Assembly (NCBI GenBank): GCA_018830205.1
Contig: JAHJSX010000024.1
Span: 1 to 15,954 of the forward strand
DNA: 15,954 nucleotides
From: an archaeon
Lineage (GTDB): Archaea > Hydrothermarchaeota > Hydrothermarchaeia > Hydrothermarchaeales > Hydrothermarchaeaceae
Direction of reading: 5' to 3'
Of the stretch, positions 1 through 7,300 are shown piece after piece (within the stretch, counting starts at the first letter, position 1; every line of letters starts with the position of its first letter). The position numbers and the translations under genes were made by a program. The notes under the pieces are model-generated. The model made no database searches, was not told the DNA's origin, and saw only the letters and a list, made by a program, of their open reading frames with translations.

Positions 1-583
1 CCTGTTCTTCTCACTCTATGCGTACATCTTCATCACCATACTTCCAAACCTCTTCGGTATCGAGGGGGTGTTGGTTGATATATCCATGGGTGAGATCGCC
101 AAGTCTGTTTTCATTTACCTTGGCATACCTTTCATCGGTGGCTTCCTATCAAGAGTGATTGGCGAAAAGACCAAAGGTGAGCAGTGGTATGAAGAGAAGT
201 TCATCCCCAAAATAAGCCCTCTGACCCTAGTGTTCCTGCTTTTTACCATCGTGGTGATGTTCTCCCTAAAAGGGGAATATATCGTACAGCTTCCCTTTGA
301 CGTGATAAGAGTAGCCATTCCCCTTACAATCTATTTCCTGGTGATGTTCCTGGTCTCCTTCTATCTTTCGAGGAAGGTGGGGGCCAATTATGAACAGTCC
401 ACCGCTTTGAGCTTTACAGCGGCATCCAACAACTTCGAGCTGGCAATCGCCGTTGCCATCGCTGTCTTTGGCATTGATTCTGGAGTGGCCTTTGCAGCAG
501 TGATAGGACCTTTGGTGGAAGTTCCTGTACTAATAAGTCTAGTAAGGGTAGCCCTGTGGTTCAAGGATAATCTGAAATGGTGA
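1..583 (+). CDS. acr3: ACR3-type arsenite efflux permease, C-terminal part (5' end outside window)
   Basis: An open frame enters from the left edge (first full codon at base 2) and ends with TGA at 581-583, giving about 193 residues. It holds several hydrophobic membrane helices and the late-family segment NYEQSTALSFTAASNNFELA followed by a GPLVEVPVL stretch, which I recognise from the ACR3/BASS-fold arsenite transporters. These export As(III) through the cytoplasmic membrane using the proton motive force. The first GTG/ATG codons seen in the window (68 onward) are internal, because the frame is open and hydrophobic before them. The transporter cysteine lies upstream and cannot be checked. 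The last codons overlap a GGTGAT ribosome binding site (579-584) for the next reading frame, an arsenate-reductase head, so this was once an acr3-arsC operon. The family call is firm; substrate identity is from family knowledge. Confidence 0.85.
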   Translation, partial: LFFSLYAYIFITILPNLFGIEGVLVDISMGEIAKSVFIYLGIPFIGGFLSRVIGEKTKGEQWYEEKFIPKISPLTLVFLLFTIVVMFSLKGEYIVQLPFDVIRVAIPLTIYFLVMFLVSFYLSRKVGANYEQSTALSFTAASNNFELAIAVAIAVFGIDSGVAFAAVIGPLVEVPVLISLVRVALWFKDNLKW

Positions 584-588
584 TAGGA

Positions 589-853
589 ATGAAGACAGTT
601 TTGTTCGTTTGTGTCGAGAACGCCTGCCGCTCCCAGATGGCGGAAGCTCGGCTTCAACTACAGGGACTCGGTAGCCGTCGCCTTCAATACCACAGGCAGG
701 GACTTTGAAATTGCGATAGCAATTGCCATAACAGCCTTCACATCAACAGTTGCGCTCGCAACTGTGGTTGGTCCTCTAATCGAGGTGCCGGTAATGCTTG
801 GCCTTGTAGCATTTGCAAGAAGGACAAGAAAAAGCCTGTTTGGCCTAGAATGA
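589..853 (+). pseudogene. Broken fusion: arsenate reductase (ArsC, LMW-PTP type) head joined to ACR3 tail
   Basis: An ATG at 589, four bases after a GGTGAT ribosome binding site, opens a frame reading MKTVLFVCVENACRSQMAEA. This is the P-loop (C-x5-R, Cys8 and Arg14) of thioredoxin-coupled low-molecular-weight-phosphatase arsenate reductases. After about base 648 the homology stops and the frame ends at 706-708, giving only 39 residues. From about base 644, in a different frame, the DNA codes for KLGFNYRDSVAVAFNTTGRD and on to a GPLIEVPVM segment, ending with TAG/TGA-type stop near 853. That is the C-terminus of another ACR3 permease, clearly similar to the copy ending at 583 but not identical. 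The join falls in 640-651, where the two genes share GGAAGCT-like sequence. A deletion between an arsC and a downstream second acr3 explains it. An assembly error in a metagenome could look the same. Neither half should work. Confidence 0.75.
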
Positions 854-862
854 ATGTGCCCC

Positions 863-1099
863 TTACTTGGAGATGACCTTATCCAGAGCCGGCTCTAGTT
901 TTTCCATCAGCCGTACGATATCATCCAGCTCTTCAATAATCAGCTTGTCAGACTCCTTTGACTTGCCCATCTGGTTTTCCATTTCCTCAAACTTATTAGA
1001 CATGTTTTTGAGCTTGATATGGAGCAAGAAGCTAAAGTTCAGGCTCAAAATGAACATAGAAAAAAGCCCGGCAAATGCAAAGCTTGTAATATCTTCCAT
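863..1099 (-). CDS. Small membrane-anchored coiled-coil protein, function unknown
   Basis: A 78-residue protein, if the ATG at 1099 is the start. A GTG at 1114 would add five residues, but a strong purine-rich ribosome binding site (GGGAGAGGG, 1112-1104) sits just ahead of the ATG and overlaps the GTG, so I prefer the ATG. Residues about 4-27 form one hydrophobic helix. The rest is charged and helical (KFEEMENQM, then IIEELDDIVRLMEKLEP), with the heptad-like spacing of a short coiled coil. The overlapping plus-strand frame is serine-rich and has none of these features. It ends 9 bases from the broken ars fusion, tail to tail, and diverges from the tRNA gene. I do not recognise the family. It might be an adaptor or a small membrane scaffold. 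Confidence 0.55.
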   Translation of the reverse strand: MEDITSFAFAGLFSMFILSLNFSFLLHIKLKNMSNKFEEMENQMGKSKESDKLIIEELDDIVRLMEKLEPALDKVISK

Positions 1100-1131
1100 A
1101 ATACCCTCTCCCACTTAATATTAGATGGTCG

Positions 1132-1140
1132 ATTAATATA
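1132..1140 (-). promoter_or_regulatory. Putative TATA box for the small coiled-coil gene
   Basis: On the minus strand the bases read TATATTAAT. The centre lies about 37 bases before the ATG at 1099, which would start transcription near 1110, just at the GGGAGAGGG ribosome binding site. No good BRE is visible, so this is a positional guess. Confidence 0.35.
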
Positions 1141-1160
1141 ATGTTTTCGCCACCTACTTT

Positions 1161-1177
1161 AGAAAGAATTTTAATAA
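1161..1177 (+). promoter_or_regulatory. BRE/TATA promoter of the tRNA-Gln gene
   Basis: AGAAAG (BRE-like) runs straight into AATTTTAATAA, an archaeal TATA-like box, centred about 36 bases before the mature tRNA 5' end. This would give a start site some 10 bases upstream of the tRNA, as expected for a short 5' leader trimmed by RNase P. Confidence 0.55.
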
Positions 1178-1208
1178 GGAGAGGGCAATACCTCAAAAAG
1201 CGAAAAAA

Positions 1209-1281
1209 AGCCCGGTAGTGTAGCGGTCAATCATGCTGGCCTTTGGAGCCAGCGACGGCGGTTCGAATCCGCCCCGGGCTA
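1209..1281 (+). tRNA. tRNA-Gln (anticodon UUG)
   Basis: A 73-base cloverleaf. The acceptor stem AGCCCGG (1209-1215) pairs with CCGGGCT (1274-1280), followed by discriminator A1281. The anticodon stem CTGGC/GCCAG (1236-1240 with 1248-1252) closes a seven-base loop whose anticodon TTG is at 1243-1245, reading CAA/CAG glutamine codons. The T stem GGCGG/CCGCC (1257-1261 with 1269-1273) closes the loop TTCGAAT. There is no intron and CCA is not encoded. In most archaea this tRNA is first charged with glutamate and then amidated. No copy of its 3' end was seen elsewhere in the window, so there is no sign that it serves as an integration site here. Confidence 0.95.
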
Positions 1282-1318
1282 CTCAATCCACTCGAAATCA
1301 GGCGATACTGACAGTTGA

Positions 1319-1417
1319 AGTGGATGATTTCTCGTGGCTTGGACCCTTAAACAGTTCGCCTCCGGCGAACTGAATTAATTTCCCCAGGGTTTTTGGAGCG
1401 TAGCGAGAAAAAGGCTG
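1319..1417 (+). repeat. Tandem 99-bp structured repeat, unit 1
   Basis: This is the first of two adjacent 99-bp units. The unit starts AGTGGATGATTTCTCG and ends AAAAGGCTG. Its centre is a perfect nine-pair hairpin: arm CAGTTCGCC (1352-1360), three-base loop TCC, arm GGCGAACTG (1364-1372). Then comes AATTAATT and an imperfect second stem pairing CCAG..TTTTT (about 1384-1394) with AAAAA..CTG (about 1408-1417). There is no coding potential. It may be part of a non-coding RNA or a mobile palindromic repeat family. The bases between the tRNA and this unit (1282-1318) hold only ATCCACT (1286-1292), which could pair with AGTGGAT at the start of either unit. Confidence 0.8.
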
Positions 1418-1516
1418 AGTGGATGATTTCTCGCGGATTGGACCCACAAACAGTTCACCTACGGTGAACTGGATTAATTCTTCCCCATGGTTTTCTTTTT
1501 TTAAAAGAAAAGGCTG
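1418..1516 (+). repeat. Tandem 99-bp structured repeat, unit 2
   Basis: This unit follows unit 1 without a gap and has the same length and the same ends. The first 33 bases match unit 1 at 29 positions. The hairpin arms are CAGTTCACC (1451-1459) and GGTGAACTG (1463-1471) around loop TAC. The G1358-C1366 pair of unit 1 is an A1457-T1465 pair here, so both sides changed and pairing was kept. The second stem is longer and A/T-rich (TTTTC TTTT against AAAAGAAAA, 1491-1512). The unit ends about 40 bases before the 899-aa gene. Whether the pair is transcribed from the tRNA promoter or from its own is not visible. Confidence 0.8.
1491..1502 (+). terminator. Possible oligo-T terminator
   Basis: TTTT-C-TTTTTTT on the plus strand, just after the second hairpin (1451-1471). 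Archaeal RNA polymerase stops at T-rich non-template stretches, so this could end transcription that began at the tRNA or in the repeats. It lies ahead of the next promoter (1521-1534). Confidence 0.4.
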
Positions 1517-1520
1517 GTAA

Positions 1521-1534
1521 AAAGAATTTAATAT
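1521..1534 (+). promoter_or_regulatory. BRE/TATA promoter of the beta-propeller membrane protein gene
   Basis: AAAGAA followed by TTTAATAT, centred about 26 bases before the ATG at 1556. At this distance transcription should begin at or next to the start codon. No GGTGA-type ribosome binding site lies between, which agrees with a leaderless message. Confidence 0.6.
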
Positions 1535-1555
1535 CAGTGAGAGTAATTTGGGGAT

Positions 1556-4255
1556 ATGAATAGGTACATATGGGTCTTGTTTTTTGTAATACTCCCAACT
1601 CCTACTGTAAGTGCGTCAACGTGCCAGAAAAACGTATACTATCTTACTCCAGGATATTCATTTGCCCAGGGGAATATGGTGCTTGGCTACATAGATATGG
1701 ATTTATCAAATGGTGGCCCGCAGAAAAGTGTAAAAATACCTCCCGGTGAACTTACAACAGTAGAGATTGCGTGGGGATGGGGCCCAAATTGTCCTGACTG
1801 CATGGTGTATATAAATTCGTTTGGCAGCTGGAGTCCAAACAAGGATATTATGAAGCTATATTCTGGTCCAAAAGGTGAGTTTCAATCCAATTCAAAAATT
1901 CCGATATCGTTCAGGGCCCCGGACATACCTGGAGCATACAAATTTAGGGTGATATTTGCATATGATGAGGAGTACGCGATTGATTTTGATGGGTCAAACC
2001 TGTGCAGTGAAGCAGAGTGCAAGGCAAGAGGGGAATGCAGCGTTTTAATTGCAGAGGGAGACATAAATGTTACGACACTCGATGTCAGCGGCAAAGTACC
2101 TTTGAAAGTGGAGCTTACAAGCCCAAAGACGAAAGAAGTCTCAGGCGTATTAAAAGCAAACATTGGTTCAGTTATTCCGATAAACGCCGACATAACCTCA
2201 CCCCCCAATACAACCGTAAATGTCACGATTGAAATAGATGACAGAGAGGTTTCAGGACTCCTGCCATTTAGCTGGAACACGTTCAATTCCACGCATGGTA
2301 CTCACTTGATCGTAGTCATAGCCAAGGACGAAAATGGGGCTCTCGCATATGATGAACTTGAGGTATTTCTCCAAAATAAAAGTGGAGAATACGGCGCAGT
2401 ACCCCCCATTGTCTGGAGGCAGAGAATAAAGGGGACAGTAAACGATGTTGATATTTCTGAAAATGGGGCATATATAGCTGCGGGTTCGGCTGATGGTTTT
2501 GCATATCTATTTGATAAATCGGGCAAAAGAATATGGGAGCAAGAGTTATCCTCATCTATCGCCAGCGTCTCCATTGACGCTCTTGGAGAAATATTGCTCT
2601 TTGCATCTGGGAATACCCTATATTATTTCAATGGGGATGGACAACTCATTTGGAACTACACAAACCCTGACCCTACAATAATAAATAGCGTTGCTTTAAA
2701 CCGCGCGGGGGACAAAATCGCATTTTCTGCAGGCAATATTTTGTATTATCTCACAGGAAACGGAACACTCTTGTGGACCTATTCCACATCAAATCCAATA
2801 ACAAGCATCGCCGTAAATTCTCTTGGTACCAATGTTGCGTCTGCTTCTGAAAATGTTCTTTATTACTTTAATGGCGACGGGACTTTAGACTGGACATACT
2901 CAAGCTCCACAAGAATAGACAGCGTCGCTTTAAACCTGGATGGCAATAGAGTTGCTTTCGCTTCAGGAGGGTCTCTTTATTATATGGACAATCTGGCTTC
3001 ACTTTTGTGGAACTTTACAGGTGTATCGGATGCAACGCTCTCGTCTGACGGGAGCCTAATACTTGCGAAGTCAGATAATATTTTGTTTGCATTAAGTAAC
3101 AGAGGGTCACTAATTTGGAAGGAGATATCAGAAAATAACCTGGGCGTGATTTCGGTGTCATCAGGAGGGAAGTTCCTGATATATTCAGAGGGCGATTCGA
3201 TTTTCATGAGGGACAGCTCCCAAATTACAATAACAGAGCAACCGGAAATCTGGATATATGCTCTTGCAGCATTATCTGCGATTTTGGTTTTAGGCCTTTT
3301 TATAAAAAGGAAAAGAATCTCTTCTTCATTGCAAAAAATTGGAATAAACGGACTCAAAGCGAAGAGCAGCAAAGAGGACGCCGCACTTGCGTCAGTCAAA
3401 GTTGCCGCACTGAGGATAATCGTTACCAACAACAAGACCAAAAGAACCATAAAAGGCACAAAGGTCCTGTGCGGACAAAGAGTTGCATATACAGATGAAC
3501 AAGGAGAAGCCATATTCGAGGGCGTCCAATTCGGTGAACATTTTGTTACTGTGGAAAAAGAGTCATACATGCCCGGCCAGGAGGCCCGTGTTGTAGGCGA
3601 AGGTGAAAACCGCATTGAAATAGCACTCTTACCACAAGTTGGAGCCACAGGTAAAAACGAAGAAATCCTGAAAGGAATCCTTTATAACCTTTCAAGGGAG
3701 TATGAAAGCGTTTCGAGTTATGATACATGTCTGCCAAATTACTACAAATCAATTGGAGATAGAATTGTAGAGTTTTTAGAGACGCTTGGACATTCTCCAG
3801 AGTTCTTTGAAGCAAAAAATAGAGCGGAATTACTTGGTTCATTTATAGATGTCGGGTCGATTACTTGCGAGGGTATTCGGGATGTCATATCCGACTGGAG
3901 AAATGTAAAACTATACCAGGCAGCATCCGAGCTTCAAGAAGCTCATTGCAGCGCAAAAGAGATAGAGATTGAGAAGCTCCGTGCAGTATTAACCAATTCC
4001 GAGGCCCTAAGACATGAAACTGAACGCAGGTTAACTGAACTTGACAAGAAGATGATGGACCACATGAACAAACTGACAATTATTCCAGTTTCAACCTTGT
4101 GGCAGGTTTCAAAGGACCTCCTCCGGGAATCGGCTGCTGTATCAGGCTACAGAAAATTAGCAATGCTCTTTTTTGCAAGTATCCTGACTGAATACACTGA
4201 CAATATGTTAGAAAGCGAAGAAATCGTCAAGAGATTAAAGTTAGCGATTTTGTAA
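1556..4255 (+). CDS. Large single-span surface protein: seven-bladed beta-propeller outside, beta-sandwich plus helical domain inside
   Basis: 899 residues. A signal peptide (1-20, cut near VSA) leads to an outer beta-rich domain (about 24-175) with six cysteines (23, 79, 82, 150, 155, 161; 79-82 is CPDC) that could form disulfides. Next come an Ig-like domain (about 183-272) and a beta-propeller (about 283-555). The propeller is marked by seven repeats of a G-x-L-x-W-type strand, with tryptophans at 287, 327, 366, 407, 446, 485 and 521, spaced 36-41 residues. This resembles PQQ/WD40-like propellers. One membrane helix (about 565-583) is followed by KRKR, which places the rest inside the cell. 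That part holds a carboxypeptidase-regulatory-like beta-sandwich (about 617-692) and a helical domain (700-899) with a coiled-coil stretch near 800-840. NxS/T sequons lie only meaningfully in the outer part. The role is unknown; a receptor or a surface-to-cytoplasm linker fits. It ends 7 bases from the stalk-protein operon, tail to tail. Confidence 0.85.
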   Translation: MNRYIWVLFFVILPTPTVSASTCQKNVYYLTPGYSFAQGNMVLGYIDMDLSNGGPQKSVKIPPGELTTVEIAWGWGPNCPDCMVYINSFGSWSPNKDIMKLYSGPKGEFQSNSKIPISFRAPDIPGAYKFRVIFAYDEEYAIDFDGSNLCSEAECKARGECSVLIAEGDINVTTLDVSGKVPLKVELTSPKTKEVSGVLKANIGSVIPINADITSPPNTTVNVTIEIDDREVSGLLPFSWNTFNSTHGTHLIVVIAKDENGALAYDELEVFLQNKSGEYGAVPPIVWRQRIKGTVNDVDISENGAYIAAGSADGFAYLFDKSGKRIWEQELSSSIASVSIDALGEILLFASGNTLYYFNGDGQLIWNYTNPDPTIINSVALNRAGDKIAFSAGNILYYLTGNGTLLWTYSTSNPITSIAVNSLGTNVASASENVLYYFNGDGTLDWTYSSSTRIDSVALNLDGNRVAFASGGSLYYMDNLASLLWNFTGVSDATLSSDGSLILAKSDNILFALSNRGSLIWKEISENNLGVISVSSGGKFLIYSEGDSIFMRDSSQITITEQPEIWIYALAALSAILVLGLFIKRKRISSSLQKIGINGLKAKSSKEDAALASVKVAALRIIVTNNKTKRTIKGTKVLCGQRVAYTDEQGEAIFEGVQFGEHFVTVEKESYMPGQEARVVGEGENRIEIALLPQVGATGKNEEILKGILYNLSREYESVSSYDTCLPNYYKSIGDRIVEFLETLGHSPEFFEAKNRAELLGSFIDVGSITCEGIRDVISDWRNVKLYQAASELQEAHCSAKEIEIEKLRAVLTNSEALRHETERRLTELDKKMMDHMNKLTIIPVSTLWQVSKDLLRESAAVSGYRKLAMLFFASILTEYTDNMLESEEIVKRLKLAIL

Positions 4256-4262
4256 GGCCAGT

Positions 4263-6269
4263 CTACCTTTTAGATTCCTCGCCTGTTAAAACATCTCCTC
4301 CGTGCCCGTCCATCTCATCTCGAGTATAATTTTGCAAACCCCAGAAGACCCTGCCAACAAACCAAAGAAAAACGAGTCCGAGAAGTGAACCGTATGCCAG
4401 GAATATACGGAAAATGTTATTTTTCTGCCTGGTTATCTCAACCAGCTTATCTTGCAGTAGATCTGCATCACTTTCTTCGCCTGCCCTCCTGTAGAGTGCT
4501 TCCGCTTTTTCGTACTTATCAATTGAGGCGTCATAATTTCCTGAAACGAAATCGTATGAAAAGGGATTCAGAACGATATATGTATTCTCTCCAGGACTGA
4601 ACGTTTTTACTCTTGCAAATTCAAGCCCTTCCTCTGCCTCCCCTGCAAGAGTACTCGCCTCTAGAAGCGAGTCATGATACAACTTTTCAATGTCGCTTTG
4701 TTTTAAAGAATATTCTTCTGCTTTTGCGGGTTCATCCAGAATCACATATATATCACTGATTCTGTTGTAATAAAGAGCTGTGAGTTTGTAGTTGGAATCC
4801 TTTTCATTTTCAGCATTTTCCTCAAGAGCGCTCAGGGTGCTTCTGGCTTCTGAATCCCATATTTCCCGTGCCTGGGATACGATTTTATTGGAATAGAGTT
4901 TGAGTTCTGCATCTTGCAGGTTCTGGTCGCCTATCTCCATCTTGTTAAGCGCTGCTTTTGCCCGTATTATCGCATCACCCGCTTCCACCATTCTTCCTTC
5001 TTTGTTAGTTGCAATGTCTATGTTGCTGAGGAACGTGCGCGTGCCGCTATAGACCGACATAACCATTGCTATCTTTCTAAGCTGTGTCTTGTCCTTTGAT
5101 GTCTCCAAAAGCGAAATCGTATCCTGTATAAGTGCCCTCCTTTGCGGCGATTCCGTCACGTTGCTGATATTTTCAAGAGAGGATATTGCTTCATCTGTGC
5201 CGGGAAAAGAAACAATTACGCTAGCTCTGACATATTCTGCAGTATATGGCGTATATAATTTGAAATTCCAGTTCTTAAGTCCAAGGCTCGCGTCAGACGG
5301 AAGAAATATTCCAAAACCATAGCTTTCTGAATTCCCTGCAGGGATGTAATCTACGTCTGATGGAGTTATCCAACCTTCCTCTCCCTCAACAAGTATAATA
5401 TTTAGTCCTTCAATTGGCGTGTATCCACCAGTCTCACTTATGTTTACAACTACTGTTTTGCTGTCTTTACCAGTTTCAAATGTTATCTTCTCAAAGTCAA
5501 TTTCTAAAGGAGTTACTTTCATTACTGGGGAGGGAATGTTGTAGTTAAGTTCATCTGCATTTGCATTTATCACGCTCGCAGACCTTATAATGGGGGTTAT
5601 GCTATAGGTGCCAGGCTCGAGGCCTCTTTCAAGGATATTGAACTTAACATTGATGTCCTTTGAAGTTAGCGGGCCGAAGTCGCCAAGCGTACCGTTGTAG
5701 CTTAAGTTTTCAATCGGGCCCAAATCAAATAGGCTGACATTTACGCCACTTGCGGACTTGTAGCCCATTACTTCTGAAACAGTCAGTGTATAGCTAAAAT
5801 TCGAGCCCGCTTTTACATTTCCAGCGCTTGCTGGATTCCATGTGGCATTGATGGTGGCAGGAGGATGTTCAATCTCAACAGTTATTGGATGTGAGGTTGA
5901 ACCTGTAGTACCTATCTTATCTCCAGATACCACGAGCGTGCCGCTGTACTCCCCCTTTGCCATTGAGGAGTCAGCATGAAAAGTAAGGATGACTTTTTCT
6001 GAGTCACTTTTGGGAACTAAAATTGACGTGACCGAAGTCACTGTTACCCCGCTTATGCCGGTAACAGTGACGTTGAGTCCAGTAGTAACAGATTGATTCT
6101 CATAGTTGGTAAGTGTAAGCGTTTCATTCTTGTCAAACGCACTCACAGAGCCGTTTGGTTTATCGAATTCAAAATAAACTGTACCGGCAGGAAAAGACGG
6201 CCAAACCAAACCCGCCACAAGCCCCGGAACAAACAACAAAAGTGCAAGTAAAATCGGTTCATGCCTCAT
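4263..6269 (-). CDS. Signal-peptide, single-span surface protein: Ig-like repeats, helical stalk, short tail
   Basis: 668 residues. The signal peptide covers about 1-20. Three beta-sandwich (Ig/NEW3-like) domains follow at roughly 25-135, 140-248 and 250-357, with many NxS/T sequons, among them 48, 58, 66, 141, 157, 177, 188, 192, 276, 367 and 370. A helical, TPR-like region (about 360-615) has A/L/Y-rich repeats such as YEKAEALYRRAG. One membrane helix (about 620-642) leaves a 26-residue acidic tail inside. There is no cysteine. The ATG at 6269 overlaps the end of the upstream gene by 11 bases and has a GGTGA site (spacing about six), so the two genes are translated together. It probably acts as a glycosylated surface protein displayed on a stalk. 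Its nearness to the tubulin-like operon suggests a link with that system, but this is inference; no domain names a ligand. Confidence 0.85.
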   Translation of the reverse strand: MRHEPILLALLLFVPGLVAGLVWPSFPAGTVYFEFDKPNGSVSAFDKNETLTLTNYENQSVTTGLNVTVTGISGVTVTSVTSILVPKSDSEKVILTFHADSSMAKGEYSGTLVVSGDKIGTTGSTSHPITVEIEHPPATINATWNPASAGNVKAGSNFSYTLTVSEVMGYKSASGVNVSLFDLGPIENLSYNGTLGDFGPLTSKDINVKFNILERGLEPGTYSITPIIRSASVINANADELNYNIPSPVMKVTPLEIDFEKITFETGKDSKTVVVNISETGGYTPIEGLNIILVEGEEGWITPSDVDYIPAGNSESYGFGIFLPSDASLGLKNWNFKLYTPYTAEYVRASVIVSFPGTDEAISSLENISNVTESPQRRALIQDTISLLETSKDKTQLRKIAMVMSVYSGTRTFLSNIDIATNKEGRMVEAGDAIIRAKAALNKMEIGDQNLQDAELKLYSNKIVSQAREIWDSEARSTLSALEENAENEKDSNYKLTALYYNRISDIYVILDEPAKAEEYSLKQSDIEKLYHDSLLEASTLAGEAEEGLEFARVKTFSPGENTYIVLNPFSYDFVSGNYDASIDKYEKAEALYRRAGEESDADLLQDKLVEITRQKNNIFRIFLAYGSLLGLVFLWFVGRVFWGLQNYTRDEMDGHGGDVLTGEESKR

Positions 6270-7224
6270 TTTTACTCACCTGGACCAGCTCATTTCCCAG
6301 AAGATGGTCGTATGAATCGTTCTTCCAGGTGTTTAGCCTGTTGACCATAAACACTGCAAAAGCAGCTAAAAATATCGCAGTGCCCCCAAAATATATGACG
6401 AGCTCTTTGACAAGTGCCCGCTTTGTCAATCTTACCTCTTCCACCATATTTTCAATAATGGTGATTTTTTCTGTCTCGTGATGGTAGCCAAAATACACCC
6501 CGGCTTCTTCGAAATTCAGGTGCGCGCTTCTTGACAGCACGTAAGCATTTACTTTTGAGAATATATCGCCGCTCATGAGGGATTTTGACGCAGTGTACTC
6601 CTCGTCTGCCTTTGTGTGCAGGGCATTGGCATATGCCATGTCTTCGCTGTATTTTTCTTCAAGAACGCCTGCTTTTATGGCGTTGTTGGAGGACTCAAGG
6701 GAGTTGCCTGCGGATTCATATGCGAGTGATGCCACCTTGTAAAACTGTATCTTCCTGACGGTCACCTGTGTTGCTGCTGCCTCTTTTGAATATGTATCTG
6801 CCTGAAGCACCAAGAAATTATTCACGGCCTGGCGCGCGGAAGTTATTAAATCGTCGCCCTCGACCCCGAATGCCCCCTTGAAGGCCGAAAGGGCCTCGGC
6901 CTCGCTTTTCAGGGTCCTTGTGAGTTCAACCGCTTTAAGGTTGTCTTCTGAAAGGTCAGAGTTCGCGTATATGTATGCCTCATCAAAATCCGTAATAAAC
7001 CCTCTGGTCAGTTCTGCAAATTCGACTAGGTCTTCCGGGCAGTTGCCCCTCTCGCGGCCGTACATCATAAGCAGCATGTCCTGCTTGACGTCGTTTAGGC
7101 GCGGATAGTCTGTGAATGCATTCGTGTTTATGCTCCTGATTTCCTTTGTGATATCGGTGCAGCTTTGGGCATGCACACCCGGGAAAAGGCATAAAACCGC
7201 AAATATCAATACTAGCCTGTTCAT
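6259..7224 (-). CDS. Signal-peptide, single-span protein with all-helical outer domain
   Basis: 321 residues. The signal peptide is about 1-19 (VHA before QSC). The outer part (20-270) is almost entirely helical and resembles TPR-like bundles; Cys22 and Cys62 could form a disulfide. One membrane helix (about 272-295) is followed by a 26-residue inner tail. Its layout near the membrane (helical repeats, EE-VRLTKR, then the helix) resembles the end of the 668-aa protein encoded just downstream, so the two may be paralogues that differ by the Ig-like head. It is the first gene of the minus-strand operon and is transcribed away from the tubulin-like operon, with 140 bases between the two starts. 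The start is the ATG at 7224, just after the AAGGG at 7233-7229. The family is not recognised. Confidence 0.8.
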   Translation of the reverse strand: MNRLVLIFAVLCLFPGVHAQSCTDITKEIRSINTNAFTDYPRLNDVKQDMLLMMYGRERGNCPEDLVEFAELTRGFITDFDEAYIYANSDLSEDNLKAVELTRTLKSEAEALSAFKGAFGVEGDDLITSARQAVNNFLVLQADTYSKEAAATQVTVRKIQFYKVASLAYESAGNSLESSNNAIKAGVLEEKYSEDMAYANALHTKADEEYTASKSLMSGDIFSKVNAYVLSRSAHLNFEEAGVYFGYHHETEKITIIENMVEEVRLTKRALVKELVIYFGGTAIFLAAFAVFMVNRLNTWKNDSYDHLLGNELVQVSKNEA

Positions 7225-7253
7225 GTTAACCCTTATTTGATTCTTTTTCGGGA

Positions 7254-7268
7254 ATTAAATATCTTCCG
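7254..7268 (-). promoter_or_regulatory. BRE/TATA promoter of the stalk-protein operon
   Basis: The minus strand reads CGGAAG then ATATTTAAT, a good archaeal BRE-TATA pair. It is centred about 34 bases before the ATG at 7224, giving a leader of only a few bases. Confidence 0.6.
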
Positions 7269-7300
7269 ACTGCACTATCCTGTTTCTAGGTTCCTAAACA

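Noticed and set aside
867..1118. Plus-strand open frame opposite the small coiled-coil gene
   Set aside because: It is serine-rich low-complexity sequence with no signal, domain or ribosome binding site. The minus-strand frame has a membrane helix, a coiled coil and a strong GGGAGAGGG site.
1209..1281. tRNA as attachment site of an integrated element covering the tubulin locus
   Set aside because: No integrase gene and no second copy of the tRNA 3' end was seen in the window, for instance around 11336.
1319..1516. CRISPR array
   Set aside because: There are only two adjoining 99-bp units with no spacers and no cas genes; the pattern is a tandem structured repeat.
2980..3648. Long minus-strand frame inside the propeller gene
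   Set aside because: It lies fully opposite a gene with clear signal peptide, propeller repeats and membrane helix, and its own translation has no recognisable features.
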